Origin: Seohaeicola saemankumensis
GTDB taxonomy: Bacteria; Pseudomonadota; Alphaproteobacteria; Rhodobacterales; Rhodobacteraceae
Reading direction: 5' to 3'
NCBI RefSeq assembly: GCF_021021435.1
Contig: NZ_JAINWI010000019.1
Location: 32,132 to 96,131 of the forward strand
DNA: 64,000 bases
Shown here: piece by piece, positions 39,059-48,054 of the stretch
How the letters are laid out: the number at the start of each line of letters is the position of its first letter
Numbering within the stretch: the stretch's first letter is position 1
Made by a program: the position numbers and the translations under genes
Notes under the pieces: model-generated
Told to the model about the DNA's origin: nothing
What the model saw: the letters and a program-made list of their open reading frames with translations, nothing else
Databases searched by the model: none

Positions 39059-40974
39059 CGGCTCCTGTCATTTTGTATTGTCGGCGTATCGACGGATACC
39101 GGTGAAAGTCGGGATGTTCCCACAGCGCCACCCCGGGCCAAGGACAGATCAGTGGACATCGTGAGATATTTGCCCTGCATCCACATGAGAAAAAGGTTTT
39201 CATAGAAACGTGAGAGCGGGTGGCCGGACTGACCGGCTGGCGCGATGAAATAGGATCCGGCTTCTTCCGAAAACGACATGACCGCCTGAAAATTGGTGCC
39301 CGCGCTGGCCGCGAAGGGGCGGTCATTGTCAGAAGATAACAGCGTTGCAATCAGTGTGTATGGATCGCCCGAAGATGGGGCTTCGAGAGACAGCAGATCG
39401 CTGATGATCCCACTCGATCGGATTGGCGCCCACCCCATATTCAAAGCGTGTGCTTCGCCCCAGACCCAATCTGACGGATCGGGTCCGTAGCGGTCGACAA
39501 GCCAGCCGATGGCATCATCCAGGGCCGCACGAACCTGATCCTGGCAGGTCTCGATGCGGGTGGACGGGCGGATGTCGCACCAGATTGCGCTCCCTCCGCG
39601 ATCTGAAAGCACCGCAAATAGGATATCGGCATTTGGCCTGGCCCAGACCGTTGTCGCGGATGGAAATTCATCCTGAAGTATCCGTTTTTGCAACGCGCGC
39701 GCCCAGGCCCAGAACACGAGCGGTTCCGGTGAAAAGCGATCCATGTCGCCATTCCATTGGGCAAGTTGACCCAGAATATCGCTGCGAAACTCATCTGCGC
39801 GGTTCTCTTCGAGAGCGCCTGCGGAACCCACGAACCAGAGCTCTTTTGCCATTATAGGAAGAAGCGCCCGCGCGGCAGTGCTGACCGTGTCGCGCTGCGC
39901 CGCAATCGCGCCCTCGACCGAGAATATCGGTTGCCGCACATCAAGAGCTGCCAGACGGGCGTCTCGAAACGAGAAAGGCGTTTCGACCTCCCTGTCAGGC
40001 CAGCGAGCAAGGATTTCTCGGCCGATGGCAAGAATCTCCAATCCGGCTGGTGCCAGGTTCATGCTTGCGTCCATAGCATCGTTCACATCGGCGGACCGCG
40101 CCAGACGGTCAAGCATCATCAGAAAATTGCCGGCCTTGGCAGCGGTGGGACTCACTGGCTCTTTAAGGGCAGTCAGTGACAGAGATCGGAACGCCCAAGC
40201 GACGCGTTCGCTGCGACCGACGACAATGAAGGGCACACCCGGCATTGTAGCCCCAATCGCGGCTCCGGTCGGGAGTTGAATATCCGCCAGGTACCATTCA
40301 GAAGGCAGCGATAAGGGGCCACGTATATCGGCGGCGAGAATTGGTGCTCCCGAAGCTGTTCTGTCTCCAGGCAACGCCCAAGCATCGAGGCTGACCTTGG
40401 GCGAGGTCACAAACAGCTCGGGCAAAAGAGGTCGATCTGACAAGCCGGACAGGTCACTCTGGCGTCTCTCGGGTTGAAGATCGTTCAGAAACGCTTGGGC
40501 AAGTCTGAGACTATCGACGGGTCTCCAGGCAGCGATCATTCTCTCATCCGCGATCAACAGATCGGGTGAGCCTCTGCCGCGCCCGCCTTCGGATACCAGA
40601 CCAAGCCACGCGTTGACACCAGCGGCATATGCGTCGAGCGCTTGGGCTGTCGAAGGCTCGACTTCGATCGTCTGGTCAAGTGGCAACAAGGCTTGCGCTG
40701 CCCGCCTTGCCCTCAATAACTGGCCAAGCCTGTCCTGAGCGTGAACGAAACCAAGCGCGAAATAGGCGTCCGCAGCGGAGTCTGCAGAAATGTGCGGTAT
40801 GGCCGCAGCATCTCGCAGAATATCGACTGGACCTTCGATTCCCGCAACACTGAAATCCTCGTCATAGTCGGGGACGGAGGCGCGCAAAAGAAAGTAGACG
40901 ACACCGGATACGGCCAGTCCTGATGCAAAAATCGCCAGGAGCAAGTACAGTAATATGTTGAACAGTCGTTTCAA
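39055..40974 (-). CDS. Penicillin acylase family protein, probable loss of nucleophile Ser
   Basis: This 639-residue membrane-anchored protein (helix about 7-30) has the Ntn-hydrolase penicillin acylase layout: an N-terminal chain with ILRDAAAIPHISADS and ALGFVHAQDRL, then the putative autoprocessing site and a long second chain with MPGVPFIVVGRSERVAWAF. In active members a Ser (or Cys/Thr) lies three residues before a conserved Trp (S-N-x-W) and becomes the new N-terminus. Here Trp199 is preceded by S195-L-D-A, so that position is Leu196 and the nearest Ser is shifted by one. Activity is doubtful. Its place between Lnt and CtaG suggests an envelope role. It overlaps ctaG by 4 bp. Confidence 0.75.
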   Translation of the reverse strand: MKRLFNILLYLLLAIFASGLAVSGVVYFLLRASVPDYDEDFSVAGIEGPVDILRDAAAIPHISADSAADAYFALGFVHAQDRLGQLLRARRAAQALLPLDQTIEVEPSTAQALDAYAAGVNAWLGLVSEGGRGRGSPDLLIADERMIAAWRPVDSLRLAQAFLNDLQPERRQSDLSGLSDRPLLPELFVTSPKVSLDAWALPGDRTASGAPILAADIRGPLSLPSEWYLADIQLPTGAAIGATMPGVPFIVVGRSERVAWAFRSLSLTALKEPVSPTAAKAGNFLMMLDRLARSADVNDAMDASMNLAPAGLEILAIGREILARWPDREVETPFSFRDARLAALDVRQPIFSVEGAIAAQRDTVSTAARALLPIMAKELWFVGSAGALEENRADEFRSDILGQLAQWNGDMDRFSPEPLVFWAWARALQKRILQDEFPSATTVWARPNADILFAVLSDRGGSAIWCDIRPSTRIETCQDQVRAALDDAIGWLVDRYGPDPSDWVWGEAHALNMGWAPIRSSGIISDLLSLEAPSSGDPYTLIATLLSSDNDRPFAASAGTNFQAVMSFSEEAGSYFIAPAGQSGHPLSRFYENLFLMWMQGKYLTMSTDLSLARGGAVGTSRLSPVSVDTPTIQNDRSR

Positions 40975-40998
40975 TTCGTTGCCGGTGCCAAAGCAATC

Positions 40999-41166
40999 TC
41001 AAGACGTGATGCGCAAGAGGATCACCGAGGCGAAAAAAGCGAGTAGGCCGAAAGCAATACCGAAGCCTGTCGCGTATTGAAGTATATCCAGGCGGTTCCC
41101 TTTCTGCCGTTGCGCCAGATAGCCACCCCAGAGCGCCCCTCCGACAAAGCCTGCGAGCACCAGCAT
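40999..41166 (-). CDS. Small membrane protein downstream of Lnt
   Basis: The ATG at 41166, which overlaps the stop of lnt, gives 55 residues with two hydrophobic helices separated by a basic loop (QRQKGNRLD). The longer frame that starts at 41271 overlaps lnt antisense-free coding and is unlikely. I recognise no family. The coupling to lnt and the 24-bp gap before the penicillin-acylase-like gene show it belongs to the operon. It may be an accessory of lipoprotein maturation or simply a conserved small membrane protein. Confidence 0.6.
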   Translation of the reverse strand: MLVLAGFVGGALWGGYLAQRQKGNRLDILQYATGFGIAFGLLAFFASVILLRITS

Positions 41167-42737
41167 CACGATTCCTCCGATTTTGATTTTTCTGAATTGA
41201 AACGTCGTCTGGCCGATCCGACGGTAAAGGCTAAGGCCCAGACCGCACAGATGAGCGCCAGCGATGTCCAATCACCGAAACGTGCGTAAGGTGTAGGCGC
41301 AAGCGCTGTCGGCAGGGTGGCATCTATGACTCCAGTTTGTCCGGTCTCGAGGCGCGCGATGATCTCTCCCTTGGCGTCGATGATCGCGGAAATCCCCGTG
41401 TTGGCCGCCCGGACCACAGGAAGCCCTTCTTCGACCGCGCGCATGCGCGCGGAGGCGAGGTGCTGCTCGGGGCCGATGCTGGTACCGAACCAGGCATCAT
41501 TTGTTGCGTTGAAAATCCAGTCGGGGCGAAAAAGGTCATCGACCACCTGGCCCGGAAAAATGATCTCGTAACAGATCGCCACCGCGACCAGAGGCGCACC
41601 CGGGATCGCCAGCGTGCGTGGCCCTGGTCCTGGCGTGAAATCGCCCAAACCTTCGGTGAGCCGCTCGATCGGCAGCCAGCCTCTCAGGGGCACATATTCC
41701 CCGAACGGAACAAGATGATGTTTTGCATATCCCGTCAGAATTTCGCCGTTGCCGTCATAGGCTTGAACCGTGTTGAAATATCGGGTTTCCCCATCGCCCT
41801 CTACGCGGTCAGGCACTCCTGTCAAAAGGATCCTGCCGTCTGGCAGAACCGTGGATAACCGCCTGCGCGCCAAGGCGTCCTCGTCCAGAAAACCGGGAAA
41901 GGCCGTTTCCGGCCACAGCAGCAGGTCGAAGCGTCCAGGTTGCGCAGACAAGCTCAAGTATTTTTCCAGTGTTCGCTCGCGGCTGCCCGGTGCCCACTTC
42001 TCGACTTGCGGCACATTGCCCTGGACGATGCGCAAAGCGATGTCCGTCGGCGGCACATCCGTCCCTGAACGCAGCGCGCCGCCACCCCAGAGGCCCATCA
42101 CCGCAGCGGCGAAGAGCACGAGAACAGGCACGCGTCTGTTTGGTGCCGCCACAATCAACACACCGGGCAACAGCCCGATAAAGACCGTGAGAAAGCTTAG
42201 CCCATAGCTTCCGACCCAGGCGGCCGGTTGGCGCAGGGCGGCATGTTCGACAAGAGCATAAGCGGCAAGGTTCCAGGGAAACCCCGTCAGGACATGACCG
42301 CGCAGCCATTCTGCGGCAACCCAGCAGGTTGCAAGCAGAAGACCTGCCGTAATGCCGCCGACAGCACGGCGCTGCATGATGGTGGCAAATAACATCGCCG
42401 CAATCGCCGGGAAAATGGCCAGTCCGGCGGACAGTCCCGCGACTGCCGGGATCGCAAGGGCACCGAAACGTTCGGCATCGACGTAGAAGCTCTCGGCGAT
42501 CCAGGAAACTCCAAACCCGAACTGGCCCATTCCGAAGACCCAGCCGATGAAGAAGGCGGGCGCTGTCGAAACCTGCCGGAGGACGAGAAAGAGTGCTGAG
42601 AAGGCGACCGGAACAACGATCAGCCATGAGAATGGTGGAAGGGTTAAAACCGTTAAACCGCCCGCTGCAAAGCTAATCCCTGATCGCAGGGGAATGTAAC
42701 GGCCACGACCCGTCAGTGGTCGCAAGCCCGCCATCAT
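41166..42737 (-). CDS. lnt: Apolipoprotein N-acyltransferase
   Basis: This enzyme of about 523 residues (start at 42737, in the MM pair) N-acylates the lipid-modified Cys of lipoproteins in the inner membrane. About seven N-terminal helices precede a nitrilase domain with the catalytic triad: Glu in LLLWPETAFPGF, Lys in YAKHHLVPFGEYVPL and Cys in VAICYEIIFPG. It overlaps lspA by 4 bp. A lnt-lspA pair is essential housekeeping in the chromosome, so a second set on a metal island is notable. The frame upstream to 42833 is inside lspA and is not used. Confidence 0.9.
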   Translation of the reverse strand: MMAGLRPLTGRGRYIPLRSGISFAAGGLTVLTLPPFSWLIVVPVAFSALFLVLRQVSTAPAFFIGWVFGMGQFGFGVSWIAESFYVDAERFGALAIPAVAGLSAGLAIFPAIAAMLFATIMQRRAVGGITAGLLLATCWVAAEWLRGHVLTGFPWNLAAYALVEHAALRQPAAWVGSYGLSFLTVFIGLLPGVLIVAAPNRRVPVLVLFAAAVMGLWGGGALRSGTDVPPTDIALRIVQGNVPQVEKWAPGSRERTLEKYLSLSAQPGRFDLLLWPETAFPGFLDEDALARRRLSTVLPDGRILLTGVPDRVEGDGETRYFNTVQAYDGNGEILTGYAKHHLVPFGEYVPLRGWLPIERLTEGLGDFTPGPGPRTLAIPGAPLVAVAICYEIIFPGQVVDDLFRPDWIFNATNDAWFGTSIGPEQHLASARMRAVEEGLPVVRAANTGISAIIDAKGEIIARLETGQTGVIDATLPTALAPTPYARFGDWTSLALICAVWALAFTVGSARRRFNSEKSKSEES

Positions 42738-43207
42738 GTGCCAGTTTTCAACTTGGCGCTCAACCAAGGGGCTATGAGCAGTAGGCCCACGCCACTGACC
42801 ACGAAAACATCCGCCATGTTGAAGGCGGGCCAATGCGTGGATCCGACATAGAAATCGAGGAAGTCCGTCACACTCCGAAACCGGATGCGGTCGAGGACGT
42901 TGCCGAGCGCGCCACCGATAATCGCACCATAGGCGATAGCCTCAACCGGGTTGGCAGTGCGCACCAACATGACGGTCAACCAGCCGCAGACAGCGAGGGC
43001 CAACGCCGTAAGGCTCCACCATGGCGCGCCACCAAGTAATCCGAATGTCACGCCATCGTTGCGCAGGTAGATGAGATTGAAACCGGGAAAGACCGGAATT
43101 CCGGCGCTCAAATCTGCCGCATTGGCGACGACAATTGCTTTTGTCACCTGATCGACAAGAAAAGCAGTTCCAGCCGCAATGAAACCTTGGAAATGGGTCA
43201 GTTTCAT
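42734..43207 (-). CDS. lspA: Lipoprotein signal peptidase (signal peptidase II)
   Basis: This 157-residue inner-membrane aspartyl protease starts at the ATG at 43207, with GGGAGGATGAG upstream. Four helices and the catalytic Asp motifs are present: GNVLDRIRF near residue 110 and FNMADVFV near 133, plus the NDGVTFGLL box. It cleaves prolipoproteins after the lipid-modified Cys. LspA homologues accompany lead and cadmium operons (PbrC is one), which supports a metal link. It overlaps lnt by 4 bp and is separated from the ZIP gene by 1 bp. Confidence 0.9.
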   Translation of the reverse strand: MKLTHFQGFIAAGTAFLVDQVTKAIVVANAADLSAGIPVFPGFNLIYLRNDGVTFGLLGGAPWWSLTALALAVCGWLTVMLVRTANPVEAIAYGAIIGGALGNVLDRIRFRSVTDFLDFYVGSTHWPAFNMADVFVVSGVGLLLIAPWLSAKLKTGT

Positions 43208-43208
43208 C

Positions 43209-44060
43209 TCATCCTCCCAGCCATACATCGAGGAACAACATGATCACGAGGCCGGCTGCGAGACCGAGTGTCGCCCTGTTTTGATGGCCTGAACGGTGGG
43301 TTTCGGGAATGATTTCGTGGCTGATGACGTAGAGCATCGCCCCGGCGGCGAAGGCGAGCCCCCATGGCAACAGCGGCTGCGAGATGCTGATGATCCCAGC
43401 CCCAAGAAGCCCGCCTACCGGCTCGACAAGACCTGTCAGGGCGGCAATCCCCCACGCACGGCGCCTGGAATAACCCTCACCAAGCAATGAGACCGCTACG
43501 GCGAGACCCTCGGGAGCGTTTTGCAGCCCGATGCCAATCGCAAGCGGCAAGCCACCAGACAGACCGTCAGCCCCAAACCCGACACCAACGGCGAGTCCTT
43601 CGGGGAGATTGTGGATCGTGATCGCAATGATGAAGAGCCAGACGCGGCGCAGCGAAGCAGCGTCTGGGCCTTCCCGCCCCGTCTTGAAATGCTCATGCGG
43701 CAGCCATTCGTTCATCAGAGCGACCGCGCCCATGCCAAGCAGGATCGCAACACAAACGATGGCCGCCGGGAGAGCACCGTTGTCGAACTGTCCTTCGGCT
43801 GCATCGAGAGCCGGGATGATCAGCGAGAAAAACGAGGCCGCGAGCATGACACCCGCTGCGAAGCCAAGTAGCAGATCGCGTGTAGCCCGGGATGGGATGC
43901 GCCCGAAAAGAACGGGGATCGCCCCGACCGCGGTCAGCGATCCGGCGGCCAGGCTTCCAAGAAAGCCAAGGGTAATTGGGGAGAAGGGTTCCAAGCGCTG
44001 AGGTCTCGCCGATACGTCAGTCAGCGGCCGAATAACTGCTAAAGATCTCGGTCGATCCAT
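43209..44060 (-). CDS. ZIP-family metal transporter
   Basis: This 283-residue integral membrane protein has eight predicted helices. Helix 4 has HNLPEGLAVGVGF and helix 5 QNAPEGLAVAVSL, the paired metal-binding motifs of ZIP permeases. An intracellular loop with HEHFK may bind metal. It overlaps the DUF411 gene at its 5' end by 44 bp if the first ATG is used; a later start is possible. ZIP proteins usually bring Zn(II) or Fe(II) into the cytoplasm, which is surprising in an efflux island. It could recover Zn(II) lost during export, or move metal in reverse. Confidence 0.85.
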   Translation of the reverse strand: MDRPRSLAVIRPLTDVSARPQRLEPFSPITLGFLGSLAAGSLTAVGAIPVLFGRIPSRATRDLLLGFAAGVMLAASFFSLIIPALDAAEGQFDNGALPAAIVCVAILLGMGAVALMNEWLPHEHFKTGREGPDAASLRRVWLFIIAITIHNLPEGLAVGVGFGADGLSGGLPLAIGIGLQNAPEGLAVAVSLLGEGYSRRRAWGIAALTGLVEPVGGLLGAGIISISQPLLPWGLAFAAGAMLYVISHEIIPETHRSGHQNRATLGLAAGLVIMLFLDVWLGG

Positions 44061-44475
44061 CGCCGCGGATCAGGAAGACCTCATAAGCCTCACGATCGTC
44101 TTCCGGTCCCATGCCCGGCGATCCATAGGGCATTCCGGGCACCGCCAACCCCACTGCATCTGGACGCTCATCCAACAAACGCTGAATGTCTGATGCCGGT
44201 ACATGTCCTTCGATCACGTAGCCGTCGACCAAAGCCGTATGGCAGGAGACCATGCGCTGAGGCACGCCATTGTCGAGTTTGAAGCGCACAAGAGATCCCC
44301 CGAACATGTCCTCGCCTGTCGGCGCGAATCCGCTTTCCTCGAGGTGCTTCATCCAGGACAGACAACAGCCGCAGCCGTTTGTCTTCCGGACATCAATCTG
44401 GATCGCATCGGCGACAGCTTGCGCCGCGGGGAACAAGGCCAGCGTGACTGCAAGGGCGAGAGCCAGTCGTTTCAT
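44017..44475 (-). CDS. DUF411 metal-binding protein (second copy)
   Basis: This is a 152-residue secreted protein with a Sec signal (ALALAVTLALFPAAQAVA). The mature part has the CGCCLSWMK cysteine cluster near 35, VSCHTAL near 83, EGHVPASD near 96 and GLAVPGMPYGSPGM near 114. It is clearly paralogous to the copy at 17.5 kb. Its 3' end overlaps the ZIP start region. It sits between the M23 peptidase and ZIP genes in the 13-gene operon, which suggests the family works with more than copper ATPases. Confidence 0.87.
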   Translation of the reverse strand: MKRLALALAVTLALFPAAQAVADAIQIDVRKTNGCGCCLSWMKHLEESGFAPTGEDMFGGSLVRFKLDNGVPQRMVSCHTALVDGYVIEGHVPASDIQRLLDERPDAVGLAVPGMPYGSPGMGPEDDREAYEVFLIRGDGSTEIFSSYSAAD

Positions 44476-44478
44476 GGA

Positions 44479-45852
44479 TTAAAGCCTTTCGGTTGTTGTT
44501 TGCATAAATTCGCTGGTGAGCCTCTCGGCCAGTAGCGTGCGTGCCTCAGCCAATCGCTCAAGTGCAGCCGTGTCATCCGCATCCCGCTCGGCCGCCTCTG
44601 CCAGTCGGTCGTCTGAGAGAGGATCCGTCGGGCGACCATCGACAAGAACCTCATAATGCAGATTGGGGCCGGTCGCGGTGCCGGTCGCACCGACGCGACC
44701 GATCATGTCTCCGGCCATCACGCGCTGCCCTTGTTCGAGTGTGTCCGGCACCTCGCTGAGATGTGCGTATCGTGTCAGGGTGTCGGATCCATGCGCTATC
44801 TCCACCACCCGGCCATATCCACCGCGACGTCCGATGAAGCTCACGCGTCCGGGCGCCGTCGCTTTCACCGGCGTACCGCTTGCTGCAGCAAAGTCGACGC
44901 CGGTGTGCATGCGCACATTCCCATAGACTGGGTGTGTGCGACGGCCAAAGACGGAACTCAGCCGCGCTCCTTCCACCGGTTGGGCAAAGACACGCAGGAC
45001 CTCTCCATCAACATAGATCGTCGCTTTGCCGCTGCCGTCATCCGGCCAGACGATCTCGTAGACCGTTTCACCAAGATTCAGTGCGGCAAAGGCAAGTTCG
45101 GGCTGACCGATCCTCTCGTTTCCGTCGCGCGCTTCGCGCCAAAGAAGACGCATCGTCTCGCCACCGGAAAGTTCGCGTCGAAAATCCACTGTGCCGCCCA
45201 GCATCTGCGCCATGTCGACCGCAAAGCGAGCAGGGATGCCCGCCTTGTCCAATGCCGCGAAGACAGAGCTTTCGATCACTGCCTCGCCCGCGAACGTCAC
45301 CATTTCAGGGTCTGGCTCCAACACGCGTGTGACAAGTTCCTGACCAAAGACCGTTTCGATCCGCACCCCATCGTCAACTGCCAGTTCCACGCGGCTCGGA
45401 TTTCCGTCCACCTTTGAGATCACAGTGATCTCATGGCCCGGGCGCAATCGGCGCAGGTCATATTCTGCACCAAGCGCGAGCGCGATTTCGGCACGCGCAG
45501 GCGCAGCGATACCCGCGTTCGCCAGGACCGCATCCAGCGTCTCGCCCGACGCGATCTCACGCGACCAGGTTATCAAAGGCGGTTCAATCTCGGGCAAGGC
45601 GGTTTCTGCGAAGACGGATTGCAAGAGCGGCAGAGGTCGCATTGGGCTAGCATTGTCGGCGTGAAATGCAGCGGGCGGTGTCACATCGTAGTCGGCGATC
45701 TGAGGCATCGAGAGCGGATCGGGAGTCCAGAGGGTCGCTTCAGCAATCGCAGGAGGCACTGGCTCTTTAGAAAGAACGCCAGAAATGGCGATGGCGGTCA
45801 GCGAAAAAGCGCCTGCGACCACAGCGCTCGCCAAAACAATTCTAATCTTCAT
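44479..45852 (-). CDS. M23-family peptidoglycan endopeptidase-like protein
   Basis: This 457-residue protein has an N-terminal membrane anchor or signal (about 8-28), a middle segment that includes two repeats of a LysM/OapA-like fold (LRPGHEITVISKVDG), and a C-terminal M23 domain with HTGVDFAAASGTPVKATAPG near 314 and RYAHLSEV near 362. These contain the Zn ligands His, Asp and His. Such proteins cut peptide crosslinks in peptidoglycan or activate amidases. It is encoded between a SCO gene (overlap 4 bp) and DUF411 in the same operon, together with two L,D-transpeptidases elsewhere pointing to wall remodelling under metal control. Confidence 0.85.
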   Translation of the reverse strand: MKIRIVLASAVVAGAFSLTAIAISGVLSKEPVPPAIAEATLWTPDPLSMPQIADYDVTPPAAFHADNASPMRPLPLLQSVFAETALPEIEPPLITWSREIASGETLDAVLANAGIAAPARAEIALALGAEYDLRRLRPGHEITVISKVDGNPSRVELAVDDGVRIETVFGQELVTRVLEPDPEMVTFAGEAVIESSVFAALDKAGIPARFAVDMAQMLGGTVDFRRELSGGETMRLLWREARDGNERIGQPELAFAALNLGETVYEIVWPDDGSGKATIYVDGEVLRVFAQPVEGARLSSVFGRRTHPVYGNVRMHTGVDFAAASGTPVKATAPGRVSFIGRRGGYGRVVEIAHGSDTLTRYAHLSEVPDTLEQGQRVMAGDMIGRVGATGTATGPNLHYEVLVDGRPTDPLSDDRLAEAAERDADDTAALERLAEARTLLAERLTSEFMQTTTERL

Positions 45853-46475
45853 GTTGCCCCCTCTACGTCTTCTGTCAGTGCACGCCGGATCTTCGGCACT
45901 GCGAATTCTCTTGGCTCGTGATAGTCAATCATGGTGACGAGTTCACCCTTGGCATCGAACAGGAATACGCTTGCCGTATGGTTCATTGTATAGTCGCCGC
46001 CTTCGGTCGGGACGCGCTCATACGAGGCACGAAATCCTTCTGCAGCGCGGGCAACCTGGTTTGCCGGCCCAGTCCAGCCGCGAATAGCCGGATGAAAATA
46101 GCCGACATATTCGGCCATGGCCTCGACCGTGTCCCGCTCCGGATCGACTGTGATGAAGACCACGTTCATCCGCGCGGCGTCGTCCCCGAGATCTTCAAGC
46201 CAACCTGAGATATCCGATAACGTCGTGGGGCAGACATCCGGGCAGTAGGTGAACCCGAAAAACACCATGGTCGGGCGTCCGATCAGGGTTTCCGGGCCCA
46301 CTTCATTGCCTTCGTGATCGGTCAGTCGGAAATCCATCGCCGACAGGGGGAGAGGCCTTTGGCCGGCCGGTTTTGGTGCACCGGGACCATCCACCCGCCA
46401 CCAACCGACGCCGAGCATCAGAGCGACAGCGCCTACACCGGCTGCACCGTATTGGACCACATGTCGACGCTGCAT
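45849..46475 (-). CDS. SCO1/SenC-family copper chaperone (second SCO copy)
   Basis: This 208-residue membrane-anchored thioredoxin-fold protein has an anchor at about 10-26, the copper-binding YCPDVCPTTLSD motif near 75-82 and the third ligand His in YTMNHTASVFLFD near 168. SCO proteins load the CuA centre of cytochrome oxidase or act as thiol reductants. It overlaps PCuAC and the M23 gene by 1 and 4 bp. A second, distinct SCO gene opens the operon at 48.6 kb; the two are paralogues and differ enough to suggest separate partners. Confidence 0.9.
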   Translation of the reverse strand: MQRRHVVQYGAAGVGAVALMLGVGWWRVDGPGAPKPAGQRPLPLSAMDFRLTDHEGNEVGPETLIGRPTMVFFGFTYCPDVCPTTLSDISGWLEDLGDDAARMNVVFITVDPERDTVEAMAEYVGYFHPAIRGWTGPANQVARAAEGFRASYERVPTEGGDYTMNHTASVFLFDAKGELVTMIDYHEPREFAVPKIRRALTEDVEGAT

Positions 46476-46942
46476 CAGCTCTCCGGCCCGCGCGCGGCGA
46501 TCCCCAGAATTGGGACCTCAACAGTCACTTCACCACCGTCCGAGAACGTCAGTGTCAGTGGGAAGGTCTCGCCTTCGATCATCGGGTTTTGCAGCTTCAT
46601 GAGCATGGCGTGCAGCCCTCCCGGTTCCAATGCTACGCTTTGGCCCGGTTCAATCGTGATTTCGTCAGCAGGCGCCATAGAACTGACGCCGTCGGCGTTG
46701 GTTTTCGTCTCATGGATCTGGGGCATCACGGCCAGTGGTGTTGTAAGCCCGGTCAGCGTGACCGTGTCTTCACCGGTGTTGCGCACAGTCATATAGGCCG
46801 CACCAGGGCGGTTGACCCCGATTGAAGCACGGGACCACGCGTTTTCGACGACCACATCCTCCGAACCGGCAAATGCCGGAGTCGACATGCCCGAGAGTAG
46901 CAAGACAAGGGGCAAACCATTGATGTAAGATAGTTTTGTCAT
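46475..46942 (-). CDS. PCuAC periplasmic copper chaperone
   Basis: The ATG at 46942 gives 155 residues with a signal peptide (cleaved near AFA-GS). The PCuAC signature is present: MPQIHETKTNADGVSSM, then LEPGGLHAMLMKL, giving the Met/His set (H(M)x10Mx21HxM) that binds Cu(I). PCuAC delivers copper to CuA or CuB assembly proteins, often next to SCO. It is coupled to the SCO gene (one shared base). The longer frame upstream to 47191 runs antisense-like through the DsbA gene and is not coding. Confidence 0.9.
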   Translation of the reverse strand: MTKLSYINGLPLVLLLSGMSTPAFAGSEDVVVENAWSRASIGVNRPGAAYMTVRNTGEDTVTLTGLTTPLAVMPQIHETKTNADGVSSMAPADEITIEPGQSVALEPGGLHAMLMKLQNPMIEGETFPLTLTFSDGGEVTVEVPILGIAARGPES

Positions 46943-46970
46943 GAAGAATTCTCCTGTATCTGGCCGAGCA

Positions 46971-47630
46971 TCAACTTTGGCTGGCCGCAACTTCCGCCGC
47001 CACCAGTCGCCGCAGTTCTGCCTCACCAAACGGGTCCAATGGCTTGGCGTTGACGAAGAACGTGGGCGTTTGTCGAACGCCAACCGCTTCGACATCAGCG
47101 CGGTCCTGATTGAGCACGGCCACGACACCGGGGGCCAGCATCTGTGTCCGAGCAGCTTCGACATCCAGACCACCGCTTGCGGCAATCTCAAGGATCAAAC
47201 CCGGTGCCGGAGTGCCATGGGACGCCCATCGCGGCTGCTCGCGCAGGACCGCTTCCAGCACGGGTTCGAACACATGCTGCATCCGCGCAGCTTCGAGAAC
47301 ACGGATCGCTTCCACCGAAGCGTCCCCGTGAAAGGCAGTGTATCGAATGACGACACGGACCGCATCACCGTGCTCAGTCATGATATCCTTGACCACGGGA
47401 TAGAAGGCGCGGCAGGCCTCGCAAGCTGGATCGAAAAACTCGACAATCGTGACAGGTGCCGTTTCGGGGCCGAGGATCGGGGAATAGGGCCGGATCAGCA
47501 CATCGTTCACTTCAGGCGCGACAGGGACTGCCTCTGCAATGGGTTGGGGGCGGGTGGCATACCAGGCCGCGCCGCCAAAACCTGCGGCACCAACAGCCAG
47601 AACGGATAGAACGAGACCGCGTCGATTCAT
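46971..47630 (-). CDS. DsbA-family thiol-disulfide oxidoreductase
   Basis: Starting at the ATG at 47630 (MNRRGLVLSVLAVGAAGFGG) the protein has 219 residues, an N-terminal anchor or signal, and a DsbA/DsbG-like thioredoxin fold with the redox motif FFDPACEACRAFYP (CEAC) near residue 72, and the cis-Pro loop VRQTPTFFVN near 184. It overlaps dsbB by 4 bp and is followed by PCuAC after 28 bp. It probably introduces or shuffles disulfides in the periplasm, or reduces SCO/PCuAC cysteines. It is paired here with its own DsbB. Confidence 0.88.
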   Translation of the reverse strand: MNRRGLVLSVLAVGAAGFGGAAWYATRPQPIAEAVPVAPEVNDVLIRPYSPILGPETAPVTIVEFFDPACEACRAFYPVVKDIMTEHGDAVRVVIRYTAFHGDASVEAIRVLEAARMQHVFEPVLEAVLREQPRWASHGTPAPGLILEIAASGGLDVEAARTQMLAPGVVAVLNQDRADVEAVGVRQTPTFFVNAKPLDPFGEAELRRLVAAEVAASQS

Positions 47631-48049
47631 GTTTGTTTTTCCTTCAGTGAAATGGCCGACAGCACCCCGATCATCGTGAAGGCGACAAGCGCCATCAGCG
47701 GAATCGGAATGCCGAAGACCACCTGGTTGTCGTCGGTACAAGAGGGGCCGGTCGCCTTGCAGGGCTGGATCGCCTCGGGGATCAGCCCGACATAGAGGCC
47801 GATGTGATACAACGCCACCGCCGCCCCCCCAAGCGCCAGCGCAACGCCATAGCGCCCCACGCGAGGATCTTGCCACCACAGCCCGAGCCCAAGAACGACA
47901 GCCAGGGGGAACATGAAGGCGCGCTGGAACCAGCAAAGGACGCAAGGCGTTTGACCAAGAACCTCGCCAATAAAGAGCACGGCAAGCGATGAGATAAGCG
48001 CAATGATCCAAGCAAGAACAAGGGCCGTTTCTCCGGAAAGTCGGGTCAT
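47627..48049 (-). CDS. dsbB: DsbB-family quinone-linked disulfide oxidase
   Basis: This 140-residue protein with four membrane helices has the first-loop CVLCWFQRAFMFPL near residue 36 and second-loop cysteine pair CKATGPSC near 100, the functional Cys of DsbB/DsbI. It reoxidises a DsbA-like partner by reducing quinone. It lies 5 bp after the first SCO gene and overlaps the DsbA-like gene by 4 bp, making an oxidising pair inside the 13-gene operon, in contrast to the reducing DsbD and CcdA encoded nearby under the same kind of operator. Confidence 0.85.
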   Translation of the reverse strand: MTRLSGETALVLAWIIALISSLAVLFIGEVLGQTPCVLCWFQRAFMFPLAVVLGLGLWWQDPRVGRYGVALALGGAAVALYHIGLYVGLIPEAIQPCKATGPSCTDDNQVVFGIPIPLMALVAFTMIGVLSAISLKEKQT

Positions 48050-48054
48050 GGCGA

